A stretch of DNA of 64,000 nucleotides, taken from the NCBI RefSeq assembly GCF_002845275.2, contig NZ_CP088149.1, positions 1,856,501 to 1,920,500 on the forward strand, written 5' to 3'. This DNA comes from Pseudomonas sp. S06B 330 (GTDB taxonomy: Bacteria; Pseudomonadota; Gammaproteobacteria; Pseudomonadales; Pseudomonadaceae). The notes below the pieces were generated by a model. It was not told where the DNA came from. It worked only from the letters and a program-made list of their open reading frames with translations, and did no database searches. Of this stretch, positions 27,733-41,198 are shown one piece after another (the first letter of the stretch is position 1; every line of letters starts with the position of its first letter). The translations under genes were made by a program, and so were the position numbers.

Positions 27733-29298
27733 TCAGCGGTTGAAGCGCTCGACCAGCGAGTACTGGGTAGTGGCCGTGCGGGTCAGCTCTTCGCTAAGCT
27801 GGGCCGAATGCTGGGCCTGCTCCGAGGTCTGGTCCGCCAGCTCGGCGATGGTGCTGATGTTGCGACTGATCTCGTCGGCCACTGCGGTCTGTTCTTCGGT
27901 GGCAGCGGCGATCTGGGTGGCCATGTCGGTGATATTGGCCACTGCTTCACTGATGCCGATCAGGGCCTGGTCTGCTTCCATTACCCGTGCGACACCTTCT
28001 TCGGCCTGACGATGCCCTGATTCCATGGTCTGTACAGCATTGCTGGCGGTCTGCTGCAGCTTGGCGATCAGGCTGTGAATCTGCCCGGTCGATTCGCTGG
28101 TGCGTTGGGCCAGCTGGCGGACTTCATCGGCGACCACGGCAAATCCACGGCCCATTTCACCCGCCCGCGCGGCTTCGATGGCGGCGTTGAGAGCAAGCAG
28201 GTTGGTCTGATCGGCAATGCCTTTGATCACATCGACCACGCCGCCGATTTCGTCGCTGTCGCGCGCCAGCTGGGTCACGGTCAGGCCGGTCTCACCGACC
28301 GCTGCCGACAGGCGCTGAATGGCATCGCGGGTTTCCCCTGCGATGTCGCGGCCACGGCCGGTCAGGCGATTGGCTTCCTGGGTGGCGTCAGCCGTACGCT
28401 GGACGTGGTTGGCTACTTCCTGGGTCGTAGCCGCCATCTGGTTAACTGCAGCAGCGACTTGTTCAGTTTCGACGCGCTGGCGCTCAAGGCCTGAGGAGCT
28501 GTTATGGGCCAGGGTGTCGGACTGTCGGGCTTGTTCGTTGAGGTGCTCGGCAGTGTCCTGCAAGCGCGTCAGGCAGGTTTTCATGCGCGCGTCCTGGCTG
28601 AGCATGGCCATCTCCAGTCGTGCCTGCACGCCGCGGCTGTCGGTGTACATCTGCGCGATCAGCGGGTCGGAAGTGGATTGTTCGGCCAGGCGCAGCAGGC
28701 GCTTGAGGCCGCGTTGCTGCCAGCTCAGGCCAAGCAGGCCGAGCGGCACCGACAGGCCGGCCGCCAGGGCAAAGCCCCAGGAATGACCGAGCCAGTTGCC
28801 GATCAGGAAGCCGATCTGACTGACCAGAATGAAGGGCAGCCAATCCTGTACCACCGGCAGCCACTTATCACGGCGCGGGATCGCCGAGCGGCCCTGGTTG
28901 ATGCGCTGGTACAGGGCTTCGGCGCGACGTACCTGCTCGGCGGTGGGCTTGACCCGAACCGACTCATAGCCGACTACCTGGTTGCTCTCGAACACCGGGG
29001 TAACGTAGGCGTTGACCCAATAGTGATCGCCGCTTTTGCAGCGATTCTTGACGATACCCATCCATGGCAAGCCTTGCTTGAGCGTGCCCCACATGTGCGC
29101 GAACACCGCTGGTGGCACATCGGGATGGCGCACCAGGTTGTGCGGCGCGCGCATCAGCTCCTCGCGGGAGAAACCGCTGATTTCGACGAACGCATCGTTG
29201 CAATAGGTGATGACACCCTTGGTATCGGTGGTCGAGATCAAGCGTTGTTGAGCAGGGAAAGTCCGTTCGCGCTGGGTAATCGGCTGGTTGTTACGCAT
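27733..29298 (-). CDS. aer: Aerotaxis receptor (PAS-type methyl-accepting protein)
   Basis: A 521-residue redox/oxygen chemoreceptor. Residues about 15-125 form a PAS domain of the Aer type ([40 protein letters not shown]), expected to bind FAD. A hydrophobic hairpin at about 150-195 anchors it without a periplasmic domain. The C-terminal signalling domain has the conserved tip [23 protein letters not shown] 29298 is chosen; the frame also opens at a TTG upstream. A FliA-type promoter lies just upstream, so it is co-expressed with flagellar genes. It precedes acnA as in other pseudomonads. Confidence 0.93.
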   Translation of the reverse strand: MRNNQPITQRERTFPAQQRLISTTDTKGVITYCNDAFVEISGFSREELMRAPHNLVRHPDVPPAVFAHMWGTLKQGLPWMGIVKNRCKSGDHYWVNAYVTPVFESNQVVGYESVRVKPTAEQVRRAEALYQRINQGRSAIPRRDKWLPVVQDWLPFILVSQIGFLIGNWLGHSWGFALAAGLSVPLGLLGLSWQQRGLKRLLRLAEQSTSDPLIAQMYTDSRGVQARLEMAMLSQDARMKTCLTRLQDTAEHLNEQARQSDTLAHNSSSGLERQRVETEQVAAAVNQMAATTQEVANHVQRTADATQEANRLTGRGRDIAGETRDAIQRLSAAVGETGLTVTQLARDSDEIGGVVDVIKGIADQTNLLALNAAIEAARAGEMGRGFAVVADEVRQLAQRTSESTGQIHSLIAKLQQTASNAVQTMESGHRQAEEGVARVMEADQALIGISEAVANITDMATQIAAATEEQTAVADEISRNISTIAELADQTSEQAQHSAQLSEELTRTATTQYSLVERFNR

Positions 29299-29328
29299 TA
29301 GCTGTTCAATCCGCAAGGCTTTCGAGGG

Positions 29329-29355
29329 TTATCGGCAGCGTGAGGGGTTTGTTGA
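29329..29355 (-). promoter_or_regulatory. Sigma-28 (FliA) promoter of aer
   Basis: Minus-strand TCAA, 15 bases, then GCCGATAA: the -10 is identical to the FliA consensus and the -35 differs by one base from TAAA. The predicted start lies about 25 bases before the aer ATG. Confidence 0.75.
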
Positions 29356-29512
29356 ATGAATATTTGCGCTGCTTGATCTGCCGCAAGGATCCAAATTCTG
29401 GGCTGCGCTATGGCGTTTGCGCAAAGTTGGCTACTTTAGCAACTATATTTCAGATTTTTGACACAGTAGTCAGCAGGTGACCACCTGTCCATCCAGGCCT
29501 CGACCTGATGAA

Positions 29513-29533
29513 GCCCGGCCATAAAGGCCGGGC
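29513..29533 (-). terminator. Terminator hairpin of acnA
   Basis: GCCCGGCC-ATAAA-GGCCGGGC forms a perfect 8-bp GC stem 7 bases after the acnA stop. The minus-strand T-tract is weak (TTCATC). Confidence 0.65.
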
Positions 29534-29540
29534 CGCTCCT

Positions 29541-32282
<2,742 letters not shown>

Positions 32283-32535
32283 TACCAACTCCTTCTGCGC
32301 CGGTGAACGGCAATCTTCCTTGCTGTCGCCGGTTCACCGCCTCTGTGACGGTCCGCACGGCACGGACCTGGCTGAACGGTCAGGTTAGCCCTGTTTGGCG
32401 GGCCTGACCAAGTACTGGACCGGCGGGGCGTGTCGCAGGTTCCGAACTTCCTTTATCATTCGCCGATTTACCGGCGCAGTGCATTGCGCCTGGTCAGGGT
32501 TGGGGTGATTGGCCGCCAACCGTTCTGGAGTAACG

Positions 32536-33600
32536 ATGAATACCCTGTTTATGCATTGCCGGCCGGGCTTTGAGAGTGAAGTCTGTGCCGAAATCGCCGA
32601 GCATGCTGCCCGGCTCGATGTTGCCGGCTACGCCAAGGCGAAGCCGCAGTCGGCGTGTGCCGAATTCATTTGCAACGATGCCCACGGCACTGAACGGCTG
32701 ATGCGCGAACTGCGCTTCACGCAGTTGATTTTCCCTCGGCAGTGGGCTCGTGGCAGTTTCGTCGAATTGCCGGAAACCGACCGCATCAGTGTGTTGCTCG
32801 AATTGCTGGGCGATTACCCGGTGTGTGGCAGCCTATGGCTGGAGGTGATGGACACTAACGACGGCAAGGAGCTTTCGACCTTTTGCCGCAAGTTCGAAGT
32901 GCCGTTGCGCAAGGCCCTGAGCAAAGCGGGGCGTCTGGTAGAAGACCCGAGCAAGCCCCGTCTGCTATTGACGTTTGTCAGTGGCCGGCGGGTGTTTGCC
33001 GGGGTTGCGGGTGCCGATAACTCAGCCATGTGGCCAATGGGTATTCCGCGCCTGAAGTTCCCACGTGAGGCACCCAGCCGCTCGACCCTGAAGCTGGAAG
33101 AAGCCTGGCACCACTTCATCCCTCGCGATCAGTGGGATGCGCGCCTGTCCGATGATATGACCGGCGTCGACCTCGGCGCAGCGCCGGGCGGCTGGACCTA
33201 TCAGCTGGTCAAACGGGGCATGCTGGTGACCGCCATCGACAACGGGCCGATGGCCGAGAGCTTGATGGACACCGGTCTGGTTCAGCACCTGATGGCCGAC
33301 GGCTTCACCTATAAACCCAAACAGACAGTGGACTGGATGGTCTGCGATATCGTCGAGAAACCGGCGCGCAGCGCGGCGTTGCTTGAGACCTGGTTAGGCG
33401 AGGGTTTGTGCCGCGAGGCCGTGGTCAACCTCAAGCTGCCGATGAAGCAGCGCTACGCCGAAGTACGGCGATTGCTGGAGCGCATTGAAGAGGGCTTCAA
33501 AGCGCGCAAGGTCAAGGTCTCGATCGGGTGCAAGCAGCTGTATCACGATCGTGAAGAGGTGACCTGTCATTTGCGACGCCTGGACCTGAAACCGCGTTGA
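32536..33600 (+). CDS. rlmM: 23S rRNA 2'-O-ribose methyltransferase RlmM (Cm2498)
   Basis: A 354-residue SAM-dependent methyltransferase. The N-terminal half is THUMP-like (MNTLFMHCRPGFESEVCAEI). The C-terminal RrmJ-like fold shows GVDLGAAPGGWTYQL for SAM binding, VDWMVCDIVEKP, and the catalytic lysine in VVNLKLPMK. ATG 32536 is preceded by TGGAGTAACG. It methylates C2498 in E. coli. Confidence 0.95.
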   Translation: MNTLFMHCRPGFESEVCAEIAEHAARLDVAGYAKAKPQSACAEFICNDAHGTERLMRELRFTQLIFPRQWARGSFVELPETDRISVLLELLGDYPVCGSLWLEVMDTNDGKELSTFCRKFEVPLRKALSKAGRLVEDPSKPRLLLTFVSGRRVFAGVAGADNSAMWPMGIPRLKFPREAPSRSTLKLEEAWHHFIPRDQWDARLSDDMTGVDLGAAPGGWTYQLVKRGMLVTAIDNGPMAESLMDTGLVQHLMADGFTYKPKQTVDWMVCDIVEKPARSAALLETWLGEGLCREAVVNLKLPMKQRYAEVRRLLERIEEGFKARKVKVSIGCKQLYHDREEVTCHLRRLDLKPR

Positions 33601-33604
33601 GTCT

Positions 33605-33720
33605 GTAGCCGCTGCCGTCAGGCTGCGATCGGCTGCGAAGCAGCCGTCATCCAGTTTCAGCGAGAGGGGTCTGAATGACGGCCGTTTCACGCCCGATCGC
33701 AGCCTGGCGGCAGCGGCTAC
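33605..33720. repeat. GTAGCCGCTGCCG palindromic repeat
   Basis: A 116-bp inverted repeat whose outer arms, about 28 bases each, pair almost perfectly (GTAGCCGCTGCCG against CGGCAGCGGCTAC, GGCTGCGATCGG against CCGATCGCAGCC). It has an internal hairpin, GGCTGC-GAA-GCAGCC. It is the well-preserved partner of the degenerate copy at 20596-20715 and sits between rlmM and tusA. Confidence 0.8.
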
Positions 33721-33776
33721 AGGGTGACCTCGCCACTTGTATGAGCGACAATAGCCCATCATTTGCGGAGTACCCC

Positions 33777-34019
33777 ATGACCGATTTCATCCCAGACGCC
33801 ACCCTCGACGCCACCGGTCTCAACTGCCCGGAGCCGGTGATGATGCTGCACCAGCACGTGCGTGACCTGGCCGCTGGCGGCCTGCTCAAGGTGATCGCCA
33901 CCGACCCGTCGACCCGTCGCGATATCCCCAAGTTTTGCGTGTTTCTTGGCCACGAACTGGTCCAGCAACAGGAAGACGCGGGCACCTACCTGTACTGGAT
34001 CCGCAAGAAACTCGATTAA
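33777..34019 (+). CDS. tusA: Sulfurtransferase TusA
   Basis: An 80-residue sulfur carrier that accepts persulfide sulfur and passes it to the tRNA 2-thiouridine pathway and other routes. The conserved motif [16 protein letters not shown] carries the active Cys. ATG 33777 follows GCGGAG; longer upstream frames cross the repeat element. Its stop overlaps the stop of the convergent MATE gene by three bases. Confidence 0.93.
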   Translation: MTDFIPDATLDATGLNCPEPVMMLHQHVRDLAAGGLLKVIATDPSTRRDIPKFCVFLGHELVQQQEDAGTYLYWIRKKLD

Positions 34020-35413
34020 GCGCGTTGCGCCCGGCGGATGTGCTTGCCACTGCTGCGCGCCAGCCGAATCGACAGCATCAAAGCGGCGCAGGTCAAGCCG
34101 GCGATCAGGCCTTCCCACAAGCCATTGGGGCCGCTGGCAGGCCCGAAGTAGTCGGTCAGCCCCAGCACGTAACCCACCGGCAGACCAATGCCCCAATAGG
34201 CGAACAAGGTCAGGATCATGGTCACCCGGGTGTCCTGGTAGCCACGCAACGCCCCCGCTGCGATTACCTGAATGGCATCGGAGAACTGGTACAGCGCGGC
34301 ATATACAATCAGCATCGCCGCGATCTGGATCACTGCGGTGTCCGGGGTATAGATCGAGGCGATCGGTTCGCGCATCAGCAGGATCAGTCCCGCCGAGAAA
34401 CAGGCAAACACCAAGGCCGCGCCCAGTCCTACCAGGGCGGCGAAGCGCGCCTGGTGTGGGTCACCGGCACCGATCGCCTGGCCGACTCGAACCGTCACCG
34501 CCATCCCCAGTGAGTAGGGAATCATGAACAGCAGCGAGCTGATGTTCAGGGCGATCTGGTGGCCGGCCACCACGGTGGCGCCAAGGCTGCCGATCAGCAG
34601 GGCAATGACGGCGAAGATGCTCGATTCTGCAAACACCGCGATGCCGATCGGCAAGCCGACGCCCATCAGGCGTTTGATTACCGCCCATTGTGGGCGCTCA
34701 AAACGCACAAGGACCCGACTGTTGTGATAGACGGGGGCCCACCGGGTCCAGGCCGCCATGCTCAGGGCCATGAACCACATGACAATCCCGCTGGCCCAGC
34801 CGCAGCCAACCCCGCCCAGGGCCGGCAGGCCGAAGTGGCCGTAAATCAGCACGTAGTTCAGCGGAATGTTCAGCAGCAGGCCCAGGCAGCCAATGACCAT
34901 GCTTGGGCGGGTGCGGCCGAGACCATCGCTGTAGCAGCGCAGTACGTAGTACAGGGCGATACCGGGAAAGCCGAAGGCGATGCCTTGCAGATAACCCATG
35001 CTCGGATCGACCAATTGCGGGTCGACGTTCATCACCTGCAGGATCGGCTCGGCGCTGATCAGCAAGGCGCTGGCAATCAGGCTGACACCCACTGCCAGCC
35101 ACAAGGCCTGGCGTACCAATGGGCCGATCTCGCCCTGTTGGCCTGCACCAAAGCGTTGTGCCACTTTAGGGGTGGTGGCCAGGAGGATGCCGGTCATCAG
35201 CAGGAACACCGGAATCCAGATTGAGTTGCCCAGCGCCACTGCCGCCAGGTCACGTGGACTGACCCGCCCAGCCATCACCGCATCGACAAAGCCCATGGCA
35301 GTGGTAGCCAGTTGCGCAATGATGATCGGCGTGGCCAGCAGCAACAGGCTGCGTACTTCGCCGCGCACACGAGCAACGCGGGATGGAGTAGGGGAAAGGT
35401 GGTCAGCAGTCAT
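34016..35413 (-). CDS. MATE-family multidrug efflux pump (NorM/PmpM-like)
   Basis: A 465-residue, 12-helix cation-coupled exporter. Typical features are [27 protein letters not shown] in helix 1 (split by RVSPRDLAA) and the repeat in the second half, [20 protein letters not shown] 35413 is used; the frame continues upstream 13 codons to a weaker start. Substrates in relatives are fluoroquinolones, dyes and quaternary ammonium compounds. It is divergent from pdxB. Confidence 0.92.
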   Translation of the reverse strand: MTADHLSPTPSRVARVRGEVRSLLLLATPIIIAQLATTAMGFVDAVMAGRVSPRDLAAVALGNSIWIPVFLLMTGILLATTPKVAQRFGAGQQGEIGPLVRQALWLAVGVSLIASALLISAEPILQVMNVDPQLVDPSMGYLQGIAFGFPGIALYYVLRCYSDGLGRTRPSMVIGCLGLLLNIPLNYVLIYGHFGLPALGGVGCGWASGIVMWFMALSMAAWTRWAPVYHNSRVLVRFERPQWAVIKRLMGVGLPIGIAVFAESSIFAVIALLIGSLGATVVAGHQIALNISSLLFMIPYSLGMAVTVRVGQAIGAGDPHQARFAALVGLGAALVFACFSAGLILLMREPIASIYTPDTAVIQIAAMLIVYAALYQFSDAIQVIAAGALRGYQDTRVTMILTLFAYWGIGLPVGYVLGLTDYFGPASGPNGLWEGLIAGLTCAALMLSIRLARSSGKHIRRAQRA

Positions 35414-35568
35414 CGGTGTCACAAGGCGGGCGTCCACAAAAAAGGTGCACAAAGCCGACTAGTCTACGCTTTGACGCATCGGTCAGGAAATAAACCCGCT
35501 GCTTTGCTCCCCAACTGGATTAGCGCCCCTGCAAGGGCCTACACTGCGAACCCCGATAGGAGAGCGCC

Positions 35569-36711
35569 ATGCTGATTGTTGCCGACGAAAATATTCCTCT
35601 GCTCGATGCCTTTTTTGCCGGTTTTGGCGAAATCCGCCGCTATCCAGGGCGGGCGATTGACGCCGCCTGTGTAAAAGATGCCGATGTTCTTCTGGTGCGC
35701 TCGGTGACCCGCGTCGACCAAGCGTTGCTTGAGGGCAGCAAGGTGCGTTTTGTCGGTACCTGCACCATTGGCACTGATCACCTGGCGCTCGACTACTTTG
35801 CCCAAGCCGGTATTCAGTGGTCCAGCGCGCCAGGCTGCAACGCCCGTGGCGTGGTGGATTATGTACTGGGCAGCCTGCTGACCCTGGCCGAGCTCGATGG
35901 CGCTGACTTGACTGCGCGTACCTATGGCGTGGTCGGTGCTGGCGAAGTCGGCGGGCGCCTGGTCGAGGTGCTGCGTGGGCTCGGTTGGCAGGTGCTGGTC
36001 TGTGATCCGCCACGCCAGGCCCGGGAAGGCGGCGATTTTGTCAGCCTGCAAACGGTGCTCAGTGAGTGCGATGTCATCAGCCTGCACACCCCGCTGACCG
36101 CTGATGGCGAGCATCCCAGCTGGCACTTGCTTGCCCGTGAGCAACTGGCATCGTTGCGCCAGGGTGCTTGGTTGATCAATGCCAGCCGGGGACCTGTGAT
36201 CGACAACGACGCCTTGCGTGAGCTGCTGCTGGCGCGTGAGGATGTGCTGGCGGTGCTGGATGTCTGGGAGGGCGAACCGCAGGTTGATCTGGAGTTGGCT
36301 GATCTCTGTGTGTTGGCCACCCCGCACATTGCTGGCTACAGTCTGGACGGCAAGCAGCGCGGTACCGCCCAGATCTATCAGGCCTTCTGCGCCTGGCGCG
36401 GCGAGCCGGCGACGGTGCAACTGGCCGATTTGCTGCCGCAACCGTGGTTGGCCGGGATCGGCCTGCAGGCAGAAACCGATCCGGCATGGGCTTTGGCCAC
36501 CCTGTGCCGTGCAGTGTACGACCCGCGCCGGGATGATGCCGATTTCCGTCGCAGCCTGAGCGGCGATCCACTGGAGCAGCGGGCCGCCTTTGATGCCTTG
36601 CGCAAGCATTACCCGCCACGTCGCGAGATCGAAGGGATGCAGGTGCGCCTGCAAGGTGAGGCGCCACATCTGGCGCAAATGGTTCGGGCCCTGGGTGGTG
36701 TGCTGGTTTGA
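35569..36711 (+). CDS. pdxB: Erythronate-4-phosphate dehydrogenase
   Basis: NAD-dependent 2-hydroxyacid dehydrogenase of 380 residues, second step of de novo pyridoxal phosphate synthesis. The N-terminus [16 protein letters not shown] is typical of PdxB. Nucleotide-binding [12 protein letters not shown] lies near residue 120, catalytic Arg in [13 protein letters not shown], Glu in LDVWEGEP, and His in TPHIAGYS. The C-terminal PdxB dimerisation domain (about 290-380) is present. Confidence 0.96.
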   Translation: MLIVADENIPLLDAFFAGFGEIRRYPGRAIDAACVKDADVLLVRSVTRVDQALLEGSKVRFVGTCTIGTDHLALDYFAQAGIQWSSAPGCNARGVVDYVLGSLLTLAELDGADLTARTYGVVGAGEVGGRLVEVLRGLGWQVLVCDPPRQAREGGDFVSLQTVLSECDVISLHTPLTADGEHPSWHLLAREQLASLRQGAWLINASRGPVIDNDALRELLLAREDVLAVLDVWEGEPQVDLELADLCVLATPHIAGYSLDGKQRGTAQIYQAFCAWRGEPATVQLADLLPQPWLAGIGLQAETDPAWALATLCRAVYDPRRDDADFRRSLSGDPLEQRAAFDALRKHYPPRREIEGMQVRLQGEAPHLAQMVRALGGVLV

Positions 36712-36721
36712 AGGCAGGCAA

Positions 36722-36747
36722 TAAAAACCCGGCGCAGGTGCCGGGTT
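36722..36747 (-). terminator. Terminator of the small leftward gene
   Basis: AACCCGGC-GCAGGT-GCCGGGTT with a run of T on the minus strand, 18 bases after the stop of the small gene. It also lies 11 bases after the pdxB stop and may serve both. Confidence 0.8.
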
Positions 36748-36764
36748 GAAGAATTCGAGGTGGT

Positions 36765-36938
36765 TCAGTCTTTCTTGGCGGGGTCTTTGCGGCTTTGCTC
36801 AAGCTTCTCGCAAGCTTGCTGGACCATTTCTTCGGTGATTGTGATCTCTTTACCATTCTGGTCGATGAACGAACCACCTACCGTTGCTTTCGGATCAGGC
36901 GCGCTCTGGCTTTGGGTGTTGCTTTGCGGCAAGCTCAT
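36765..36938 (-). CDS. Small hydrophilic conserved-type protein
   Basis: A 57-residue protein, MSLPQSNTQSQS at the start and KLEQSRKDPAKKD at the end, with a central GGSFIDQNGKEITITEEMVQQAC. It has a clear Shine-Dalgarno (AGGAA), its own terminator and a normal start, so it looks real. I do not recognise a family. It has no membrane segment or signal. Confidence 0.75.
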   Translation of the reverse strand: MSLPQSNTQSQSAPDPKATVGGSFIDQNGKEITITEEMVQQACEKLEQSRKDPAKKD

Positions 36939-37221
36939 TTCCTGTCTCCTCATCAGGTTGCAAGCTCAGACTAGAATCGCTCAGTGACCGAACTATGACA
37001 GCTCCTTGGTGACCACCGTACGACCTTTCCAGTCGACCAGAAAGTCGCGCAAACCTCCAGTGTCGGCTTAGAACGAAACGGTCTATATACAGGTAGAAAA
37101 GGCCTTAAAACGCTCGGTGATACGGTTTTGACACCCGCGCCTGTTTATTCCAGTGCGTTCCTTGGCGTAGGACGAGCGGTCAGGTGTAGGCTGGGTGAAA
37201 TAGCTGACCTCAGGCTTCTCC

Positions 37222-38994
37222 ATGCTCAATCGCGTTTCTTCTCGTCAGCGTCAGGCCCTGCGTCTGGGTTGGCGTTTTATTCGCCCGTATCGCAAACAGG
37301 TCGTGCTGGCCTTGCTTGCCTTGATTGTCACTGCCGGTATCACCTTGTCGATGGGGCAAGGTATTCGGCTGCTTGTCGATCAGGGTTTCATGACACGCTC
37401 CCCTCAGTTGCTCAACCAATCGATTGGTTTGTTTCTGTTGTTGGTACTGGCACTGGCCATTGGTACCTTCAGCCGCTTCTATCTGGTGTCGTGGATTGGT
37501 GAGCGCTGTGTCGCGGATATCCGCCAACAGGTGTTTGATCACTTGATCTACCTGCATCCTGGTTTCTTCGAGAGCAATCGCAGCTCAGAGATCCAATCGC
37601 GGCTGACTGCCGACACAACGTTGCTGCAATCGGTGATCGGTTCGTCGTTATCATTGTTCTTGCGAAATGCCCTGATGGTGCTGGGCGGTATCGTTCTGCT
37701 GTTTATCACCAACCCCAAGCTCACCAGTATCGTGGTATTGGCCTTGCCGCTGGTGCTGGCGCCGATCCTGATTTTCGGGCGGCGGGTGCGCAGCCTGTCG
37801 CGCCAGAGCCAGGATCGGGTGGCCGATGTCGGCAGTTATGTGGCCGAAACCCTCGGGCAGATCAAGACAGTACAGGCCTACAACCACCAAGGCAGTGATC
37901 AGCAGCGCTTCGGTCGCACGGTGGAGGCGGCCTTCGATGTCGCGCGCAAACGTATCAGGCAGCGCGCCTGGCTGATCACCCTGGTGATCGTGCTGGTGCT
38001 CGGTGCTGTCGGTGTGATGCTCTGGGTCGGCGGCATGGATGTCATTGCCGGGCGCATCTCTGGTGGTGAGCTGGCGGCTTTTGTCTTTTATAGTCTGATT
38101 GTCGGCAGTGCGTTTGGCACCCTCAGTGAAGTGATCGGTGAGCTGCAGCGCGCCGCTGGTGCGGCAGAGCGGATCGCCGAGCTGTTGGCGGCGCGCAGTG
38201 AAATCAGCGCGCCGCCTATAGGGCTGGAGCGCACGGCGTCGCGAGTCAGTGGCCGACTGGAGTTGCAGGAGGTGCGCTTTGCTTATCCCTCAAGACCGAC
38301 ACCGCCGGCTATTGATGGCTTGAGCTTGACCGTCGAGGCGGGCGAAACCTTGGCGTTGGTTGGGCCTTCAGGGGCGGGTAAATCGACACTGTTTGACCTG
38401 TTGCTACGGTTCTATGATCCCCAGCAAGGGCAGATCCTTCTTGATGGTCAGGCGCTGAATCGTCTCGATCCGCAAGACTTGCGCCGCCACTTTGCGCTGG
38501 TAGCGCAGAACCCGGCACTGTTCTTCGGAACGGTCGAGGAGAACATCCGCTACGGACGTGCCGAGGCGACCGATGCCCAGGTAGAGGCCGCGGCGCGCGG
38601 TGCCCATGCCCATGAATTCATCCTGCAGTTGCCTGAGGGCTATAAGACCCACTTGGGTGATGCAGGGTTGGGGCTGTCGGGTGGTCAACGCCAGCGTCTG
38701 GCCATTGCCCGGGCGCTGTTGGTGGATGCACCGATCCTGTTGCTGGACGAGGCCACCAGTGCCCTCGATGCCCAAAGCGAGCACCTGATCCAGCAAGCAT
38801 TGCCGACCTTGATGAGTGGGCGCACCACGCTGGTCATCGCCCATCGGCTGGCCACGGTGCAGCATGCCGATCGCATCGCAGTGATCGATCAGGGGCGCTT
38901 GGTCGCGATCGGCAGCCACCGTCAGTTGATCGCCGAGAGCCCGTTGTATGCAAGGCTGGCAGCCCTGCAATTCAATACCGTTACGGATTTGTGA
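37222..38994 (+). CDS. ABC transporter, fused permease and ATPase (MsbA/LmrA type)
   Basis: A 590-residue half-transporter exporter. Residues 1-320 hold six membrane helices. The ATPase domain has Walker A GPSGAGKST (near 375), signature LSGGQRQRLAIARA and Walker B PILLLDEATSALD, plus the H-loop VIAHRLATV. It would act as a homodimer exporting lipids or drugs; MsbA itself is usually linked to lpxK, which is not here. It has its own terminator. Confidence 0.92.
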   Translation: MLNRVSSRQRQALRLGWRFIRPYRKQVVLALLALIVTAGITLSMGQGIRLLVDQGFMTRSPQLLNQSIGLFLLLVLALAIGTFSRFYLVSWIGERCVADIRQQVFDHLIYLHPGFFESNRSSEIQSRLTADTTLLQSVIGSSLSLFLRNALMVLGGIVLLFITNPKLTSIVVLALPLVLAPILIFGRRVRSLSRQSQDRVADVGSYVAETLGQIKTVQAYNHQGSDQQRFGRTVEAAFDVARKRIRQRAWLITLVIVLVLGAVGVMLWVGGMDVIAGRISGGELAAFVFYSLIVGSAFGTLSEVIGELQRAAGAAERIAELLAARSEISAPPIGLERTASRVSGRLELQEVRFAYPSRPTPPAIDGLSLTVEAGETLALVGPSGAGKSTLFDLLLRFYDPQQGQILLDGQALNRLDPQDLRRHFALVAQNPALFFGTVEENIRYGRAEATDAQVEAAARGAHAHEFILQLPEGYKTHLGDAGLGLSGGQRQRLAIARALLVDAPILLLDEATSALDAQSEHLIQQALPTLMSGRTTLVIAHRLATVQHADRIAVIDQGRLVAIGSHRQLIAESPLYARLAALQFNTVTDL

Positions 38995-39074
38995 CAGCGC
39001 CCTGCAAACTGTCACATTTCTGTAGCAATCCCTTGAGACTATCGCTTCCAGCTGTTGCGTAACGCTCGAATTTG

Positions 39075-39104
39075 GCTGCTATCGACTGATGGCAGCTTTT
39101 TTTT
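39075..39104 (+). terminator. Terminator of the ABC exporter gene
   Basis: GCTGCTATC-GACT-GATGGCAGC with one wobble pair, followed by eight T. It lies 80 bases after the exporter stop and 100 bases before the chemoreceptor start. Confidence 0.85.
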
Positions 39105-39204
39105 GCCCAGTAGCCATTGCCAGTGAACAAGGACAGGGACGTCTTTGCCTGGTCGACGCTGACGTGCGTCGTTCCCTTTTTCCTTGTTCCGGGACTCCTT
39201 TCTG

Positions 39205-40821
39205 ATGTTGCGTAAATCCTTGAGCGTGCAAATTCTCGCGTTACTTGGCGGCAGCCTGTTGGCGATGCTGGTGATCGCGCTGGTCTGTTTTCAATTGTTG
39301 TCATCCAGTGTTCGTGGCTATGGCCAGCTGATCAATGGGCCGCTGCAGGCTTCGCAGTTGATCGATGAGGCCAACCTGCAGTTCAAGGTCCAGGTCCAAG
39401 AGTGGAAAAATGTGCTGTTGCGTGGCAAGCAACCGGCTGAACTGGACAAGTACTGGCAGCAGTTTCTCGCCCGTGAGCAGCAAGTGCAGCGCATTCTCGA
39501 CCAGTTGATCCAGGCCAGCGAGGCGCCACTCAAGGCCCGTGCCGAGCAGCTCAAGCAAAGTCACCGTCAATTGGGTCAGGCCTATACCCAGGGGCGTCAG
39601 GCATTCCTGGCAGCAGGTGCTGATCCCAGTGCAGGAGACCTGGCGGTCAAGGGGGTGGATCGTGCCACCAGCGAGCAGATGAGTGAACTGGTGAGTCAGT
39701 TGCGCAGCGAGGCTCAAGGGCGTGCCCAGGCCATCAATCAGTCGGCAGAACGTACTGTGTGGCTTGGACTACTGGTGATGTTCGGGTCGGCATTACTGGT
39801 GGGCTTGCTGAGTCTGTGGCTGGTCAATCGAAATCTGATCGAGCCGATTCGTGGCTTGATCGAGTATGTTGCGCAATTGAGTCAGGGGCGTTTCGACGCG
39901 CGGGTTGCCACCGACCGTGAAGATGAACTGGGTCGCCTTGCTGTGGCTGCCAATACCTTGCGTGACTTTCTCGCCGACACCGTTGCCCGCTTGCAGGACA
40001 ATGCCGGTGAGCTGGAAAACGCCAGTGGTGAGTTACGCAATATCGCCGGCGGCATGGCCCGCGGCGCCGATGATCAATTCCAGCGCACCGACCAGGTGGC
40101 CACGGCCATGCATCAAATGTCGGCTACGGCTCAAGAGGTCGCCCGCCATGCCGCCCAAGCGGCACGCGCCGCCGATGATGCCGACCACAGTGCCCAGGCC
40201 GGTGAGCAGGTCATGCAGGCCACCATCGACACCATCGCCACGGTCAATCAGGAAATTGCCGGTACAGCGGCGGTCATCCGCCACTTGGAAACCGACAGCG
40301 TCAGAATTGGCAAGGTGCTGGAGGTGATCCGTGCGATTGCCGAGCAAACCAACCTGTTGGCGCTCAACGCTGCCATCGAAGCGGCGCGGGCAGGGGAGGC
40401 CGGTCGCGGCTTTGCTGTGGTCGCCGACGAGGTGCGTAACCTGGCTCAGCGCACCGCTGCCTCAATCGCTGAAATCAATCAAATCATCAGTGCTGTGCAG
40501 TCCGGCGCTGTGGAGGCGGTCAAGGCCATTGAGAGCGGCCAGCAGCGCAGTGAGGAGGGTGCCGAGCAGGTTCAGCGTGCCGGGCAGATGTTGCAGCGCA
40601 TCACGCTGGCGGTGGAAGCGATACGCGACATGAACCGGCAAATCGCCACTGCCGCGGAAGAGCAGACCAGCGTGGCCGAAGATATTTCCCGCAACGTGGT
40701 GGAAATCACCCGGATCGCCACCGCCAATCAGCAGGCCGTGCAGCAGACTGAGCAGGCGGGTCAGCGCCTGCATGGCCTGTCGGGCCAGCTTGGTGAGGTG
40801 ACTGCGCGGCTAAGTGCTTGA
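39205..40821 (+). CDS. Methyl-accepting chemotaxis protein
   Basis: A 538-residue transducer. A first helix (about 9-32, [19 protein letters not shown]) and a second (about 188-210) enclose a periplasmic four-helix-bundle-type ligand domain of about 155 residues. HAMP follows ([16 protein letters not shown]), then the signalling domain with the conserved tip [20 protein letters not shown] and [18 protein letters not shown] 39205 is taken (MLRKSLSVQ). Unlike aer, no FliA promoter was found upstream. The ligand is unknown. Confidence 0.93.
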   Translation: MLRKSLSVQILALLGGSLLAMLVIALVCFQLLSSSVRGYGQLINGPLQASQLIDEANLQFKVQVQEWKNVLLRGKQPAELDKYWQQFLAREQQVQRILDQLIQASEAPLKARAEQLKQSHRQLGQAYTQGRQAFLAAGADPSAGDLAVKGVDRATSEQMSELVSQLRSEAQGRAQAINQSAERTVWLGLLVMFGSALLVGLLSLWLVNRNLIEPIRGLIEYVAQLSQGRFDARVATDREDELGRLAVAANTLRDFLADTVARLQDNAGELENASGELRNIAGGMARGADDQFQRTDQVATAMHQMSATAQEVARHAAQAARAADDADHSAQAGEQVMQATIDTIATVNQEIAGTAAVIRHLETDSVRIGKVLEVIRAIAEQTNLLALNAAIEAARAGEAGRGFAVVADEVRNLAQRTAASIAEINQIISAVQSGAVEAVKAIESGQQRSEEGAEQVQRAGQMLQRITLAVEAIRDMNRQIATAAEEQTSVAEDISRNVVEITRIATANQQAVQQTEQAGQRLHGLSGQLGEVTARLSA

Positions 40822-40832
40822 GGAAAGGGGGA

Positions 40833-40876
40833 AATCCGCCACATTCCCCGCTACGGGGAGAATAATGTGGCGGATT
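40833..40876. terminator. Long hairpin after the chemoreceptor gene
   Basis: A perfect 13-bp stem (AATCCGCCACATT at 40833-40845, complement at 40864-40876) encloses a second stem, CCCCG-CTA-CGGGG. It begins 11 bases after the stop. There is no strong T-tract in either direction, so it may act as an mRNA 3'-end stabiliser and not a terminator. Confidence 0.55.
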
Positions 40877-41198
40877 GTCGCCAGAAAAACCGTTAAAGAT
40901 GGGGTGCGACGACACGTCCTAGCTATTAGCCGTTGGTCTTGCAGAAGTTGGCCTGCTTTGTGCTTAAAGGCGGTCAGGCCTAGGCCATGCAAGCACCCGG
41001 CGCCAAGCGTTCAGGGTGACGACCGTTCCCGATCCATCGAACAACCCCAGCCGCCAACCATTGCCCGGGCGTCCAGGCCGCTTGCCTGAACGCCGAGCAG
41101 CGCTAAGCTTTGGTCTGCGCGAGCAACAACAAGAATTCGGGCGTGCACAACGGGATGAGCGGTCATTGCCAATTACTTCACCTCAATTGGATTGAACT
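40877..41198. other. Gap of about 320 bp upstream of mqo
   Basis: No protein gene is seen. Two 9-base arms, GCGTTCAGG (41007-41015) and CCTGAACGC (41085-41093), are complementary at a distance of 69 bases, possibly a decayed palindromic element. The mqo promoter must lie here but is not clear. Confidence 0.4.
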
